Positions 18,950-27,826 of a stretch of DNA of 64,000 nucleotides are shown here, piece after piece. Where the stretch lies: assembly GCA_019748195.1 (NCBI GenBank), contig JAIEPW010000022.1:1-64000 (forward strand), read 5' to 3'. The stretch's first letter is position 1. Every line of letters starts with the position of its first letter. Origin of the DNA: Bryobacteraceae bacterium. GTDB taxonomy: Bacteria > Acidobacteriota > Terriglobia > Bryobacterales > Bryobacteraceae. Position numbers and translations under genes: made by a program. Below the pieces are notes generated by a model. It saw only the letters and a program-made list of their open reading frames with translations, did not search any database and was not told the DNA's origin.

Positions 18950-19642
18950 CTACTCCCAGGGTGACACGAACAGGCGGCTGAGAGTGAAGGCCGGAGGGGC
19001 CACTTCGAGGATTTGCCGCGTGGCGTCTAAAGTGTTGTCGATATTGGGGTTGGCCGTCAGAATCCGGCCGTCGTGCAGGCAGACGATCGCGCCGGGCCGG
19101 AGCTCCGGGCGGATGGCGGCCGCGATTTCGCTCGCCGGCAGCTTCCAATCGCGCCCGATTACCGTCCACATCGCAAGTTCCAGGTGCAGTTCGCGCAAGA
19201 CCGGACGCATCCCGAACCAGCGGATCCCATAGGGCGGGCGGAACCAGCGGGGCGTGATCCCCGTTGCAGTCTGAATCGCGTCCATGCCCCCGCCGATGTC
19301 GCGCCGGAGGAACGCAGCGCCGCGGAAGTGGTAGTAGGGGTGAACATCGCCGTGACAGGCGATCTCGTGGCCGGCGGCGACGATTTCACGCGCCACCGAC
19401 GGCAGGCGGCGGACATTCGCGCCGCAAACGAAAAACGTGGCGCGAGCGTTGTGCCGCGCGAGGATATTCAAAAGGCGTGGCGTCGATTCACTGGGGCCGT
19501 CGTCAAAGGTCAGCGCGAATCCCGCCGCATCGCGCGGTCCCCGCCAGACCGCCGGCGCGAGCAGTTGGGAGGACTTGCCTCGCACCGCCCACGCGGCCAG
19601 CCCGGCAGCTCCGGCGGCGGCTCCGATCGCGGCAATCAGCAT
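18950..19642 (-). CDS. Membrane-anchored polysaccharide deacetylase (NodB domain, CE4)
   Basis: 230 residues with an N-terminal hydrophobic segment (IAAIGAAAGAAGLAAWAV) that anchors or exports it. NodB motifs are visible: LTFDDGPSES (catalytic Asp pair), IACHGDVHPYYH (His ligands), FRPPYGIRWFG (motif 3), MWTVIGRDW and GAIVCLHDGR. It should remove acetyl groups from N-acetylglucosamine-containing polymers in the periplasm. It is translated just before rarA (one-base gap) and divergent from the HExxH/HhH gene. Confidence 0.9.
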   Translation of the reverse strand: MLIAAIGAAAGAAGLAAWAVRGKSSQLLAPAVWRGPRDAAGFALTFDDGPSESTPRLLNILARHNARATFFVCGANVRRLPSVAREIVAAGHEIACHGDVHPYYHFRGAAFLRRDIGGGMDAIQTATGITPRWFRPPYGIRWFGMRPVLRELHLELAMWTVIGRDWKLPASEIAAAIRPELRPGAIVCLHDGRILTANPNIDNTLDATRQILEVAPPAFTLSRLFVSPWE

Positions 19643-19699
19643 TTCCTAGGAATTCTAACGCGCCCGAATTCTGCGAGACTGAGTGGCGGAGTGTTGGAC

Positions 19700-21172
19700 A
19701 TGCATCTTCTCCTGCCCGCGTGGTTCTCCGTTGCCGCGGTCTGCCTGGCGCAAGCACCGGCGGTGGATGTGGTTTTCCTGGAGCCGGTAACCGCCGTGGA
19801 CGCAAGCGGCGCGGAGCTCAAGGCGCGAATGCCCACCTACCGCAAAGTCGCGGATGTGTCGCGATATCGCGGTTGGATGAACAACGAAATGGCGGATCGC
19901 GCCCTGCGGCTGTACCGGGCAGCGGTTCCGCTGATAAATCCGGGGGCCACGACCGCCCATTACTACATCGCCCTGGTGCGGGGCGGCAATCACGCGGGGG
20001 TCGGATTTCGGATCGCGGGGGATGGCGGGACGGAAGATCTTCCCCATCAGCCGTACCTGGTGCTGGGGCCGGAGGAGTTTCGGTTTCAGGTGACCCTGTT
20101 GCATGAAACGATGCACGTGGTGATGGCGATGCTCGCCGGTAACCGGCTGCTGGAGGGGGATCGGCTGGCCTCGATACCGCATACCACCGCCGCTTTGACC
20201 GATCGGACCACGGCATTTTCCGAAGGGTATGCGATTCATGCCGAGGCGCTGGCCGCGCACCTGGGACGGGAGGCTTCCCTGAGGAAGCGTTATCACCGGG
20301 AGCACGTTGTATTCGGCGGCGGGCAACCGTATCAGGCCGATGAGTATTTCCGCCAGGCGTCCGACCTCCCCAGTTATTCGCAGAACCTGGCACGCTACCT
20401 GGAGGTTCGCGAGAACTCGTACGCGTTTGAAAGCGCCTGGCAGGGGCCGGATTATCTGCGAGTGCAACTGGAGAAGGCCCGCGACTTGGCGACGCTTCGC
20501 GACGCAAACCAGTTGTTGCAATCGGAGGGCTCCTACGCCAGCTTCTTTTTCCTGTGGGTCATCCGGGGTTCCGGCGTGCCTGGCGAGGAAATCGTCATGG
20601 ACCGCGAAGTGCGGCTGCTGCGCGCGATGTCGGCAATGTTCGCGAAGGTGAAAGCAGAACCCGGCACTCCCTGGTTGCCGCACCTGGTCCAGGCCTACAC
20701 GGAGCTGTTTCCGGACGAAAGAAACGCAATGGCAGAGGCGTTCGCCGACCTCACACGGGGTGTGTTCACGGACGGAAATGCGGCGGGAATGTGGAGGCAG
20801 CACTATCTGGCGGCCCTGCGGTTGGATCTGGAGAAGTTGAATCGCGGGGAGATCCTGGGCATGCGGAAGAAATGGGTGGCTTCGATTCTGGCCGATCCCT
20901 CCGTGTTGTTTACCAGGCTGGGTCCGCAGATCTCCTGCACGGTTCCGGCGCGAGTAGTGCAATTGACGGCGTTCTCCAAGACCGGCGAGGCGCTGCGGTT
21001 CGACCTTAACACCGCGCCTGGGGCGATCTTGCGGATGATCCCCGGCATCACGGAAGAGGAAGTGGCGCGCTGGCTGTCGGAGCGCGCCGCCAAGGCGTTC
21101 GCGAACGGGGACGACTTCCGGGGGCGGGTTCGCCTGAATGAGAAGTCCTGGGCGGAGCTACGGTTTCCCTGA
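19700..21172 (+). CDS. Exported HExxH putative metallopeptidase with C-terminal helix-hairpin-helix
   Basis: 490 residues from the ATG at 19700 (a GTG three codons upstream is in frame); the frame is open from 19073 but that stretch is antisense to the deacetylase gene. A signal peptide (LLLPAWFSVAAVCLA) is followed by a zinc motif, LLHETMHVVM (His135, Glu136, His139), and EGYAIHAEAL about 45 residues later, a likely third-ligand region of a gluzincin. The last ~60 residues (DLNTAPGAILRMIPGITEEE) have the ComEA/T2SK-like helix-hairpin-helix pattern. No described family joins these two parts to my knowledge. Substrate unknown. Confidence 0.7.
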   Translation: MHLLLPAWFSVAAVCLAQAPAVDVVFLEPVTAVDASGAELKARMPTYRKVADVSRYRGWMNNEMADRALRLYRAAVPLINPGATTAHYYIALVRGGNHAGVGFRIAGDGGTEDLPHQPYLVLGPEEFRFQVTLLHETMHVVMAMLAGNRLLEGDRLASIPHTTAALTDRTTAFSEGYAIHAEALAAHLGREASLRKRYHREHVVFGGGQPYQADEYFRQASDLPSYSQNLARYLEVRENSYAFESAWQGPDYLRVQLEKARDLATLRDANQLLQSEGSYASFFFLWVIRGSGVPGEEIVMDREVRLLRAMSAMFAKVKAEPGTPWLPHLVQAYTELFPDERNAMAEAFADLTRGVFTDGNAAGMWRQHYLAALRLDLEKLNRGEILGMRKKWVASILADPSVLFTRLGPQISCTVPARVVQLTAFSKTGEALRFDLNTAPGAILRMIPGITEEEVARWLSERAAKAFANGDDFRGRVRLNEKSWAELRFP

Positions 21173-21189
21173 GACGGAAGGTACGCTTC

Positions 21190-21560
21190 CCGGTCCGATG
21201 ACGGACTCGAGCGTTTCCCGGTCGATTCTCAGGTCCACCAAGCCAGGATATAGAGCAGGCGATCCCCGCCCAGCAAGGTCAGGAGCCGCCGGATATCGTC
21301 GGGTGTCGGATGGTCTCGGATTAGCTTTCGCAGGTGATCTTGGGAGCCAGAACGTCCGCCCCGGCAGCCCTCAATTTAGTGGCTATGACGTTGGAAAGAG
21401 ACGTTTTGCCGACACCCCGTTCGCCAAAGATGAGGGCGTGCTGGCCCTCCTGGTTAATCGCGTCAACGACTTTCCGGACTCGCTGCAGGCGGCCCGCGAA
21501 CAGATCGGCTTCCTTAACCGGCCGTGCCGGAGTAAACACCGTGCTGGGCGTAGGCTTCTT
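21190..21560 (-). pseudogene. Fragment of a second AAA/NACHT-like ATPase gene
   Basis: On the minus strand, residues PSTVFTPARPVKEADLFAGR are followed by NQEGQHALIFGERGVGKTSL (intact Walker A) and VLAPKITCES, then a stop at 21321. The likely continuation is in other frames: DDIRRLLTLLGGDRLLYILAW and then RIDRETLE, where a Walker B with Asp-Glu should be. So only the N-terminal part with Walker A survives and the remainder is frame-broken. The protein start is not evident; the open frame reaches 21704, overlapping the rpmH promoter and leader. This is the only gene-like content in 21173-21593. Confidence 0.6.
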
Positions 21561-21593
21561 GCGATCGTCCGGGTTCCGGCGTGCGGTCCGCTG

Positions 21594-21623
21594 CTGACAG
21601 GCCGGCGCGCGTCCATGTATACT
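21594..21623 (+). promoter_or_regulatory. Sigma70-type promoter of the rpmH operon
   Basis: A CTGACA -35 (21594-21599) and TATACT -10 (21618-21623), each one base off consensus, are separated by 18 bases. Predicted transcription start is near 21630, leaving a leader of about 74 bases before rpmH with a GGGGGAGAG ribosome-binding site. No DnaA-box cluster is seen around it. Confidence 0.75.
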
Positions 21624-21703
21624 GAAAAGGCAGAAGACCAACGGAAAGGTGTGTCCACCGGCGGGCGAGAGGTCGCAGGCAGCCGGGGGAGAGATCGAAA
21701 GCA

Positions 21704-21871
21704 ATGCCGAAGCGTACTTTTCAGCCTAACAATCGCAAGCGTGCAAAGACGCACGGCTTCCGGGCCCGCATGAAGAGCAAGGATGGCCAGCAGGTGCTCT
21801 CGCGCCGCCGCGCGAAGGGCCGCCACAAGCTTACCGTGAGTGACGAACGAGCCGTTCGCGACGCCAAGTAA
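21704..21871 (+). CDS. rpmH: 50S ribosomal protein L34
   Basis: 55 residues: [19 protein letters not shown], then [20 protein letters not shown] and a short acidic tail. L34 is normally 44-51 residues, so the C-terminus is a few residues longer, reading [12 protein letters not shown]. It is a structural protein of the large ribosomal subunit. First gene of the operon; rnpA begins inside it in another frame (32-base overlap). Confidence 0.97.
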   Translation: MPKRTFQPNNRKRAKTHGFRARMKSKDGQQVLSRRRAKGRHKLTVSDERAVRDAK

Positions 21872-22232
21872 CCTGCCTTCTCCTTCCCCCCGTGGGAGCT
21901 TTCCCAAAAGCTCGAGGCTGTTGCGCCCTCTGGAGTTCCGGAGGGTCTACGACGAAGGTGTACGGCTGCCCGGACCACTGTTTACGGCATTCTGCTTGCG
22001 GAGTGAAGAGCGGAATGGAGCCCGGCTGGGGCTTACGATCCCGAGAGCGGTGGGCAAATCGGTGGTGCGGAACCGGATCCGGCGGCGCGTGCGGGAGGCA
22101 TTCCGGCCGTTGCTGGCGAGCTTTCCGGGTGGATGGGACATCGTCATCAACCCCCGGCGGGCGCTGCTCGACGCGGAATTCGAAGCCATCCGGCAGGAGG
22201 CGCAAAAGGTCCTAAGCCGATGCAGCGCATAA
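21840..22232 (+). CDS. rnpA: Ribonuclease P protein component
   Basis: 130 residues if the GTG at 21840 is used. The family core starts near [17 protein letters not shown]; the RNA-binding signature [18 protein letters not shown] is intact. It assists the RNase P RNA in maturing tRNA 5' ends. It overlaps rpmH by 32 bases and yidD by 13. Overlap with rpmH by an extended rnpA reading frame is known in other bacteria, so the long N-terminus (about 25 residues before the core) may be genuine. Confidence 0.95.
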   Translation: MTNEPFATPSNLPSPSPRGSFPKSSRLLRPLEFRRVYDEGVRLPGPLFTAFCLRSEERNGARLGLTIPRAVGKSVVRNRIRRRVREAFRPLLASFPGGWDIVINPRRALLDAEFEAIRQEAQKVLSRCSA

Positions 22233-22447
22233 TCATAATCCTGCTTGAATCGTACCGGCGATTTCTCTCTCCGGCCCTGCCGCCGGCGTGCCGTTTTCAC
22301 CCTACCTGTTCGAAGTACATGTTGCAGGCCGTTCAGGAGCATGGAGCGTTGCGTGGCACGGGTATCGGCCTCCGGCGGCTGCTGCGGTGCCATCCCTTTC
22401 ATCCCGGCGGGTTCGACCCGGTTCCGGGAAGCGGCGGACGAAGATGA
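22220..22447 (+). CDS. yidD: Membrane protein insertion efficiency factor YidD
   Basis: 75 residues with the hallmark Cys-rich YidD pattern: YRRFLSPALPPACRFHPTCS, then GIGLRRLLRCHPFHPGGFDP. A small inner-membrane-associated protein that aids YidC/Sec insertion. Its ATG lies inside the rnpA 3' end and its stop overlaps the yidC start (ATGA, 22444-22447). Confidence 0.96.
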   Translation: MQRIIIILLESYRRFLSPALPPACRFHPTCSKYMLQAVQEHGALRGTGIGLRRLLRCHPFHPGGFDPVPGSGGRR

Positions 22448-24150
22448 ACCAGAAGAAAGAAATGTCGATGGAGGCGCGGCTGCTGCTGGCGTTCGCCCTG
22501 ATGGGCGTGGTGCTGTTCGTATCACAGTACTTCATGCCGGCGCCTCCCAAACCGCAGCCTGCGGCGGGGAAGGCAGCCGCCGCAGCGCAGGCGACTCCCG
22601 CCGCGCCCGCGGCGACCCCCGCCAAGCCGGTCCCGGAACCGGCCAAGCCTGCCAATCCCGCGGCGGTGCAAGCTGGAGCGAATCCGGTGAAGGCCGAAGC
22701 GGAGTCCGTGCATGTCATCGAGACGAACCTGGCGCGGATCACCTTCAGCAATCGCGGCGCGGTGGTGAAGAGCTGGATCTTGAAGAACTTCCAGGACTCC
22801 ACCGGGAAGCCGCTGGAGATTGTGAATCAGGCGGCGATTCCCAAGACGGGCGCGCCTTTTTCGCTGGTGTTTCGGACCCAGATCCCGGTAGATGTGAATC
22901 AGGCCTTGTTCGCGGCCAAGGTCCTGGCCGATGGGCTTGGGATCGAGTTTGAGTATTCCGACGGCAGAGTCCGCGCCCGGAAGAGTTTCCGGTTTCAGAA
23001 AGCCAGCTACCTATCGCAGGTTTCGAGCGAGTTCTTCGATCAGAGCGCCGCTGTTCCGCATTTTCTGGTGTGGCGGGGCGGCTTCGGTGATCCCACCGTT
23101 TACAACGCCACGGCCACCCAGCACACCGTCCATTTCGATGCTTCGGCGCAGAAGTTGACCATCCACGAAGCGAAGGAAGCGCAGGACGGTCCGGTGTCGC
23201 ACGGCGGCAACTTCGCCTTCGCGGGGCTGGAAGATCAGTACTTCGCGGCCGTGCTGCTTCCCAAGGGAACGTCGCAGGTGGACATGACCACCTACTCCGA
23301 TGCGCTGCCCGCGCCGCCGGACAACGCGGAGCAGCCGCACATCGGCGCGGCGGTAAGCGGAGGAGGGCAAAATTCCTTTGAGCTGTTCGTCGGACCCAAG
23401 GACTACGACCTGCTGCAAACGGTGAGCCCAAAGCTGGCGCAGTTGATCGATTGGGGATGGTTCGGGATCCTCGCCAAGCCGCTGTTCCTGGTGCTGAACT
23501 GGACCAACAACCAGGTGACCCACAACTACGGATGGGCCATCATCCTGATCACGGTGGTGCTGAACATCCTGTTGCTGCCACTGAAGTTCTCCTCGATGAA
23601 ATCGGCGAAGAAGATGCAATCGCTGCAGCCGGAGTTGAAGAAGATCCAGGAAAAATACTCCTCCCTGCCGCTGCGCGACCCACGCCGAACGGAACAGAAC
23701 GAGGAGATGATGGCGCTGTACAAGAAGCACGGCGTGAACCCGATGGGCGGGTGCCTGCCGCTGCTGATTCAGATGCCCTTCCTGTTCGCTTTCTACAAGG
23801 TGCTGACAGTGGCGATCGAGATGCGCGGCGCCAGTTGGCTGTGGGTGAACGATCTGTCACAGCCGGAAACCATCGCGATCCGGCTGCTGCCCATACTGCT
23901 GATCGTTACCCAGTTCATTCTGCAGAAGATGACTCCCACGGCGGGCATGGATCCGGCGCAGGCTCGCGTGATGCTGATCATGCCCCTGTTTCTCGGCTTC
24001 ATGTTCTATTATCAGTCCGCGGGCCTGGTGTTATACTGGTTGACCGGCAATTTGATCGGCATTGTGCAGCAGTGGCTGATGAACCGCACCAACCCGGTTC
24101 CGGCGCCCGCTGTGAGCAGCGCCCCGGCGAAAAAAGCAACCAGGAAATAA
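22444..24150 (+). CDS. yidC: Membrane protein insertase YidC (Oxa1 family)
   Basis: 568 residues from the ATG at 22444; the frame is open from 22288 but that is a shadow of yidD. It has an N-terminal transmembrane anchor (LLLAFALMGVVLFVSQYFM), an Ala/Pro-rich linker, a large periplasmic beta-sandwich domain and the C-terminal five-helix insertase core starting near TNNQVTHNYGWAI and including NPMGGCLPLLIQMPFLFAFY. This is the Gram-negative two-domain form. The C-terminus is short and ends with a basic AKKATRK tail. Coupled to yidD; jag follows after three bases. Confidence 0.97.
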   Translation: MNQKKEMSMEARLLLAFALMGVVLFVSQYFMPAPPKPQPAAGKAAAAAQATPAAPAATPAKPVPEPAKPANPAAVQAGANPVKAEAESVHVIETNLARITFSNRGAVVKSWILKNFQDSTGKPLEIVNQAAIPKTGAPFSLVFRTQIPVDVNQALFAAKVLADGLGIEFEYSDGRVRARKSFRFQKASYLSQVSSEFFDQSAAVPHFLVWRGGFGDPTVYNATATQHTVHFDASAQKLTIHEAKEAQDGPVSHGGNFAFAGLEDQYFAAVLLPKGTSQVDMTTYSDALPAPPDNAEQPHIGAAVSGGGQNSFELFVGPKDYDLLQTVSPKLAQLIDWGWFGILAKPLFLVLNWTNNQVTHNYGWAIILITVVLNILLLPLKFSSMKSAKKMQSLQPELKKIQEKYSSLPLRDPRRTEQNEEMMALYKKHGVNPMGGCLPLLIQMPFLFAFYKVLTVAIEMRGASWLWVNDLSQPETIAIRLLPILLIVTQFILQKMTPTAGMDPAQARVMLIMPLFLGFMFYYQSAGLVLYWLTGNLIGIVQQWLMNRTNPVPAPAVSSAPAKKATRK

Positions 24151-24153
24151 AGG

Positions 24154-24780
24154 GTGGGAGCGAAAAGATACACGGTTGAAGAAGCTGGTCCGAGGATCAA
24201 TCGATTCCTGAACGCGATTTACCAGCTTTCAGGGTTGGATCTGGAGCACTCGATTTCGCCCGGCGACGGCGTTCACGCGGATTTTGAGAACCCGGACATC
24301 ATGGTGCGGTTTTCGGGCGCGGACTCCGATATCCTGCTGGCCAACAAGGCGGAACTCCTGCTGGCGCTGGAGCAGTTGACCATGGAGCTGCTGAGGATGT
24401 CCAGCGAGGAGCACTCGCGGATCTGTTTCGACTCGAACGATTACCGGATGCTGCGAATCGAGGAGATCCGGCTGTCGGCGTTGGCGGCAGCCGAGCGGGT
24501 GCGGAAGACTGGGATGCCGTTCCACTTCTCCCCGATGAACTCGCGCGAGCGTCGCATCGTCCACCTGGCGCTGCGCAACGAGACGGAAGTCCGTAGCGAG
24601 AGCGTCGGCATGGGACATGAACGGCAAGTGGTGATTGTCCCCAAGGACATGAAGACGCTGCCGCCGCCGAAGCCGGCGCCAAAGCCTCCGCGCGAGCGCG
24701 AAGGCGGCCGGGATTCCGGGCGGGATCGCGGACCGCGCCGGGACGGCGGACGGGATCGCGGACGCGACCGCCGGCGTTAG
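24154..24780 (+). CDS. jag: KH/R3H RNA-binding protein Jag (KhpB-like)
   Basis: 208 residues starting at GTG. The middle part is KH-like (DIMVRFSGADSDILLANKAE) and the R3H domain is clear (FSPMNSRERRIVHLALRNE, with the Arg-x3-His core in RERRIVH). The N-terminal Jag_N domain of Bacillus KhpB is missing. The C-terminus is a low-complexity Arg/Gly/Asp tail, expected to bind RNA non-specifically. It is placed between yidC and mnmE in the conserved order. Confidence 0.9.
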   Translation: MGAKRYTVEEAGPRINRFLNAIYQLSGLDLEHSISPGDGVHADFENPDIMVRFSGADSDILLANKAELLLALEQLTMELLRMSSEEHSRICFDSNDYRMLRIEEIRLSALAAAERVRKTGMPFHFSPMNSRERRIVHLALRNETEVRSESVGMGHERQVVIVPKDMKTLPPPKPAPKPPREREGGRDSGRDRGPRRDGGRDRGRDRRR

Positions 24781-24789
24781 TTCCTTTTC

Positions 24790-26136
24790 GTGCAGTTCCA
24801 CGACACCATTGCCGCCATTTCCACGCCTCCTGGACGGGGTGGCATCGGAGTTGTGCGGATCTCCGGACCTGAGGCCCTCAGGATCGCAGGCGGGCTGCTG
24901 CGCGAGGCGCCGGAGTGGAATCCACGTATCGCATTCCTAGCCGAGCTCGCCGATGAACAAGGCAACACGGTGGATCACGTGGTGGTGACGTATTTTGCCG
25001 CGCCCCGGTCCTATACGGCGGAGGACGTGGTGGAGATCTCCTGCCATGGATCACCCGTGGTGCTGCGATTCGCCGTCGAGCGGGCCTGCCGCCTCGGCGC
25101 GCGTCCCGCGGAGCCCGGCGAGTTCACGCTGCGTGCGTTCGCCAACGGAAGAATTGACTTGCCGCAGGCGGAGGCGGTGCGCGATCTGATCGACGCGACG
25201 ACTTTGTATCAGGCGCGTGTCGCGGCGCGGCAGACCGGAGGTTCCGTCTCACGGCGCATCCAGCCGTTGAAGAACCAACTCCTGGAGTTGATCTCACTGT
25301 TGGAAGCGGGAATCGATTTCGCGGAGGACGACATCAGTGTCGCGCCGCCCGAGGAGATCCTCCGGCGGCTGACGCCGGTACGCGATGGGATCGACCGGCT
25401 GGCGGCGAGCTTCACGTTCGGAAAGCTGGTGCACGACGGGTTCACGCTGGCGATCGCCGGGCGGCCCAATGTGGGCAAGAGTTCGTTGTTCAACCGGCTG
25501 GTGGAGCAGGAGCGGGCGATCGTCACCGAGATCCCCGGCACCACCCGCGATGTCGTGTCGGAGACCGCCGCGCTGGAAGGGATTCCCGTTCGCTTTATGG
25601 ACACTGCCGGGATTCGAGTATCCGCGGATACGGTGGAGGCGCTGGGAATCGAGCGAAGCTTTCAGGCGATGGCGGACGCGGACCTGACCTTGGTGGTGCT
25701 GGACGCGTCCGCGGAACCGGACGACGAGGATCGGGCGCTGCTGGCTCGCGCCCAGGCGCAGGGCCGCTTCCTGCTGGTGGCGAACAAGATGGACCTGCCG
25801 CGGCGCAAGCAGCCGGAACCCGGCGCGATTCCGGTTTCGGCGCTATCGGGCGAGGGAATCGAACGGCTGCGAAAACGGATCCTGGAAGCAGTGGCGCCCG
25901 GGGGCGTCATGGAGCAGCAGGACGGTTTTATCACCAGCGTTCGGCACGTTACGCTGTTGCGCGAAACGCTGGAAGCCTTGGACCACGCCCGCACCGCCGT
26001 GGAGATCGGGATTCCGCACGAAATGGTGCTGCTGGATCTTTACGCGGGCCTGCGGCCGATCGACGCGATCACCGGAGCGACCACGGCCGACGACATTCTG
26101 AACCGCATTTTTTCCACGTTCTGCATCGGCAAGTAG
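24790..26136 (+). CDS. mnmE: tRNA modification GTPase MnmE
   Basis: 448 residues starting at GTG. It begins with the tetrahydrofolate-binding domain ([18 protein letters not shown]), then helices and a Ras-like G domain with [29 protein letters not shown] and NKMDL, and ends with the invariant FCIGK that carries the catalytic Cys. With MnmG it makes the cmnm5U34 modification in tRNAs. MnmG is not in the window. It is last in the rpmH operon and ends four bases before the convergent aminotransferase stop. Confidence 0.98.
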   Translation: MQFHDTIAAISTPPGRGGIGVVRISGPEALRIAGGLLREAPEWNPRIAFLAELADEQGNTVDHVVVTYFAAPRSYTAEDVVEISCHGSPVVLRFAVERACRLGARPAEPGEFTLRAFANGRIDLPQAEAVRDLIDATTLYQARVAARQTGGSVSRRIQPLKNQLLELISLLEAGIDFAEDDISVAPPEEILRRLTPVRDGIDRLAASFTFGKLVHDGFTLAIAGRPNVGKSSLFNRLVEQERAIVTEIPGTTRDVVSETAALEGIPVRFMDTAGIRVSADTVEALGIERSFQAMADADLTLVVLDASAEPDDEDRALLARAQAQGRFLLVANKMDLPRRKQPEPGAIPVSALSGEGIERLRKRILEAVAPGGVMEQQDGFITSVRHVTLLRETLEALDHARTAVEIGIPHEMVLLDLYAGLRPIDAITGATTADDILNRIFSTFCIGK

Positions 26137-26140
26137 CCGC

Positions 26141-27322
26141 TTACAGGCGGGACGTGAAGTCGCGAATGCGATCCAGGCCGCGTTCGAGTTCGTGCATCGA
26201 AGTCGCGTAGGAGATGCGGATGTGGTGGTTCGTTCCGAATGCCTCGCCCGGAACCACGGCAACCGATTTCTCGCTGAGCAGGCGTTCGGTGAACTGCATT
26301 CCGGAGGAGATGCCGGAGCGGAAGAACGCGCTGACGTTGGGATAGGCGTAGAAGGCGCCGCGGGGCTCGCCGATGCTCATGCCGGGGATGTCGCGCAGGC
26401 GGGCGATGACGTAGTCGCGCCGCTTGCGGTACTCGGCGAGCATCGCGGCGACGGAGTCCTGTGGTCCCCGAAGCGCCTCGAGGGCAGCTTTCTGCGCGAT
26501 GGAAGTCGGGTTGGAAGTAGAGTGGCTCTGCAGTTTGAGCAGCGCGCCGCAAACCGCCTGAGGACCCAGCGTGAAGCCGATCCGCCAGCCGGTCATGGCG
26601 TAGGTCTTGGAGAGCGATCCGGCCACCAACACAGTGTCGCGAGCTCCGGAAAGGGCGGCGGCGGAGTAAGGATCACCGTCGTAGACGAAGCGGTGGTAGC
26701 ACTCGTCGGTCATCAGCCAGATGCCGCGCTGGGAGGTCAGGTGGACAATCCGCTGAAACTCCTCGCGATCGAGGACCGCGCCCGAGGGATTCGAGGGGGA
26801 GTTGATGATCACCATCCGCGTCTTTGGCGTCAGGTGCTTCTCCAGCATCTGCGCCGTCAGCCGGAAGTCTTCCTGCTCGTCGGTTTCGACGAACACGCAC
26901 TTGGCTCCGGCATAGTTCACGACGTCCTTGTACGTGACCCAGTAGGGGACCGGGATCAACACTTCATCGCCCGGATCGAGCAGGGCTTGCGTGAGCCCGA
27001 AGATGGCGTGCTTGCCGCCGACGCTGACAATGCATTCCTTGGTGGAGTAGGAGGTGCCGTAATCGGCGGCATGGCGGTCCACGATCGCCTGCTTCAAATC
27101 CTCGATGCCGCCGGCATTGGTGTACTTGGTGAAGTTCTTCTCGATGGCTTCGATGGCGGCGCGCTTGATGTTGTCAGGGGTGGGGAAGTCGGGCTCGCCG
27201 GCGCCGAAGTCTACGACATCGACGCCTTCGCGGCGCAGCCGCTCCGCGTCCGCCTGCACCTTCATGGTGGAAGAAACACTGATCGCTGAGATGCGCCCTG
27301 CAAGGGCGAGGGTGGACTGCAT
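26141..27322 (-). CDS. Class I aminotransferase (aspartate aminotransferase, Ib-like)
   Basis: 393 residues. PLP-binding Lys in SLSKTYAMTGWRIG, substrate-binding Arg in the C-terminal HIRISYATS, and NSPSNPSGAVL for the cofactor phosphate region; the layout is that of subgroup I-gamma/Ib aspartate (or aspartate/prephenate) aminotransferases. It transfers the amino group between aspartate or glutamate and 2-oxoacids in the cytoplasm. It starts directly after the coaD stop (27323) with an AGGAGG site inside coaD, so both are on one transcript. Confidence 0.92.
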   Translation of the reverse strand: MQSTLALAGRISAISVSSTMKVQADAERLRREGVDVVDFGAGEPDFPTPDNIKRAAIEAIEKNFTKYTNAGGIEDLKQAIVDRHAADYGTSYSTKECIVSVGGKHAIFGLTQALLDPGDEVLIPVPYWVTYKDVVNYAGAKCVFVETDEQEDFRLTAQMLEKHLTPKTRMVIINSPSNPSGAVLDREEFQRIVHLTSQRGIWLMTDECYHRFVYDGDPYSAAALSGARDTVLVAGSLSKTYAMTGWRIGFTLGPQAVCGALLKLQSHSTSNPTSIAQKAALEALRGPQDSVAAMLAEYRKRRDYVIARLRDIPGMSIGEPRGAFYAYPNVSAFFRSGISSGMQFTERLLSEKSVAVVPGEAFGTNHHIRISYATSMHELERGLDRIRDFTSRL

Positions 27323-27820
27323 TTACGAGCTGCCTCCTGTGTAGCGGTCCTTCAATCGTAACTCGATCGCGGGGGGGACGAGGCCGGTGACGCTGCCGCC
27401 GAGCGAGGCGACCTCCTTCACCAGGTGCGAGGACAGAAACGAAGTCGCCTCGGAGGCGGTGAGGAAGATGGTCTCGACGGCGGGCGCCAGGCGGCGATTC
27501 ATCAGCGCCATCTGCAACTCATATTCGTAGTCGGCGACAGCGCGGATGCCCCGCAGGATTGCGTTAGCGCCTTTCTGACGGGCGAAGTCCACCGTAAGTC
27601 CCTCGAAAGAATCGACTTCCACGTTGGAAAAGGGCTCCAGGACCTGGCGGGCCATGGCGATGCGCTCCTCCACGGTGAAGAGCGGCTTTTTGGACTGATT
27701 GCGCAGGATGGCGACGATCAGCTTGTCGGCCAGGGCGGATCCGCGCGCGATGATGTCCAGATGCCCGTTAGTGAACGGGTCGAAGGAGCCGGGATAGATG
27801 GCGACCAGGGAGCGGGGCAT
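27323..27820 (-). CDS. coaD: Phosphopantetheine adenylyltransferase
   Basis: 165 residues, the usual length. Nucleotidyltransferase signature YPGSFDPFTNGHLDII, then GANAILRGIRAVADYEYELQ and TASEATSFLSSHLVKEV. It makes dephospho-CoA from 4'-phosphopantetheine and ATP, the penultimate CoA step. It lies between an exported amidohydrolase gene (six-base gap) and the aminotransferase gene (no gap). Confidence 0.98.
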   Translation of the reverse strand: MPRSLVAIYPGSFDPFTNGHLDIIARGSALADKLIVAILRNQSKKPLFTVEERIAMARQVLEPFSNVEVDSFEGLTVDFARQKGANAILRGIRAVADYEYELQMALMNRRLAPAVETIFLTASEATSFLSSHLVKEVASLGGSVTGLVPPAIELRLKDRYTGGSS

Positions 27821-27826
27821 GGTGAA

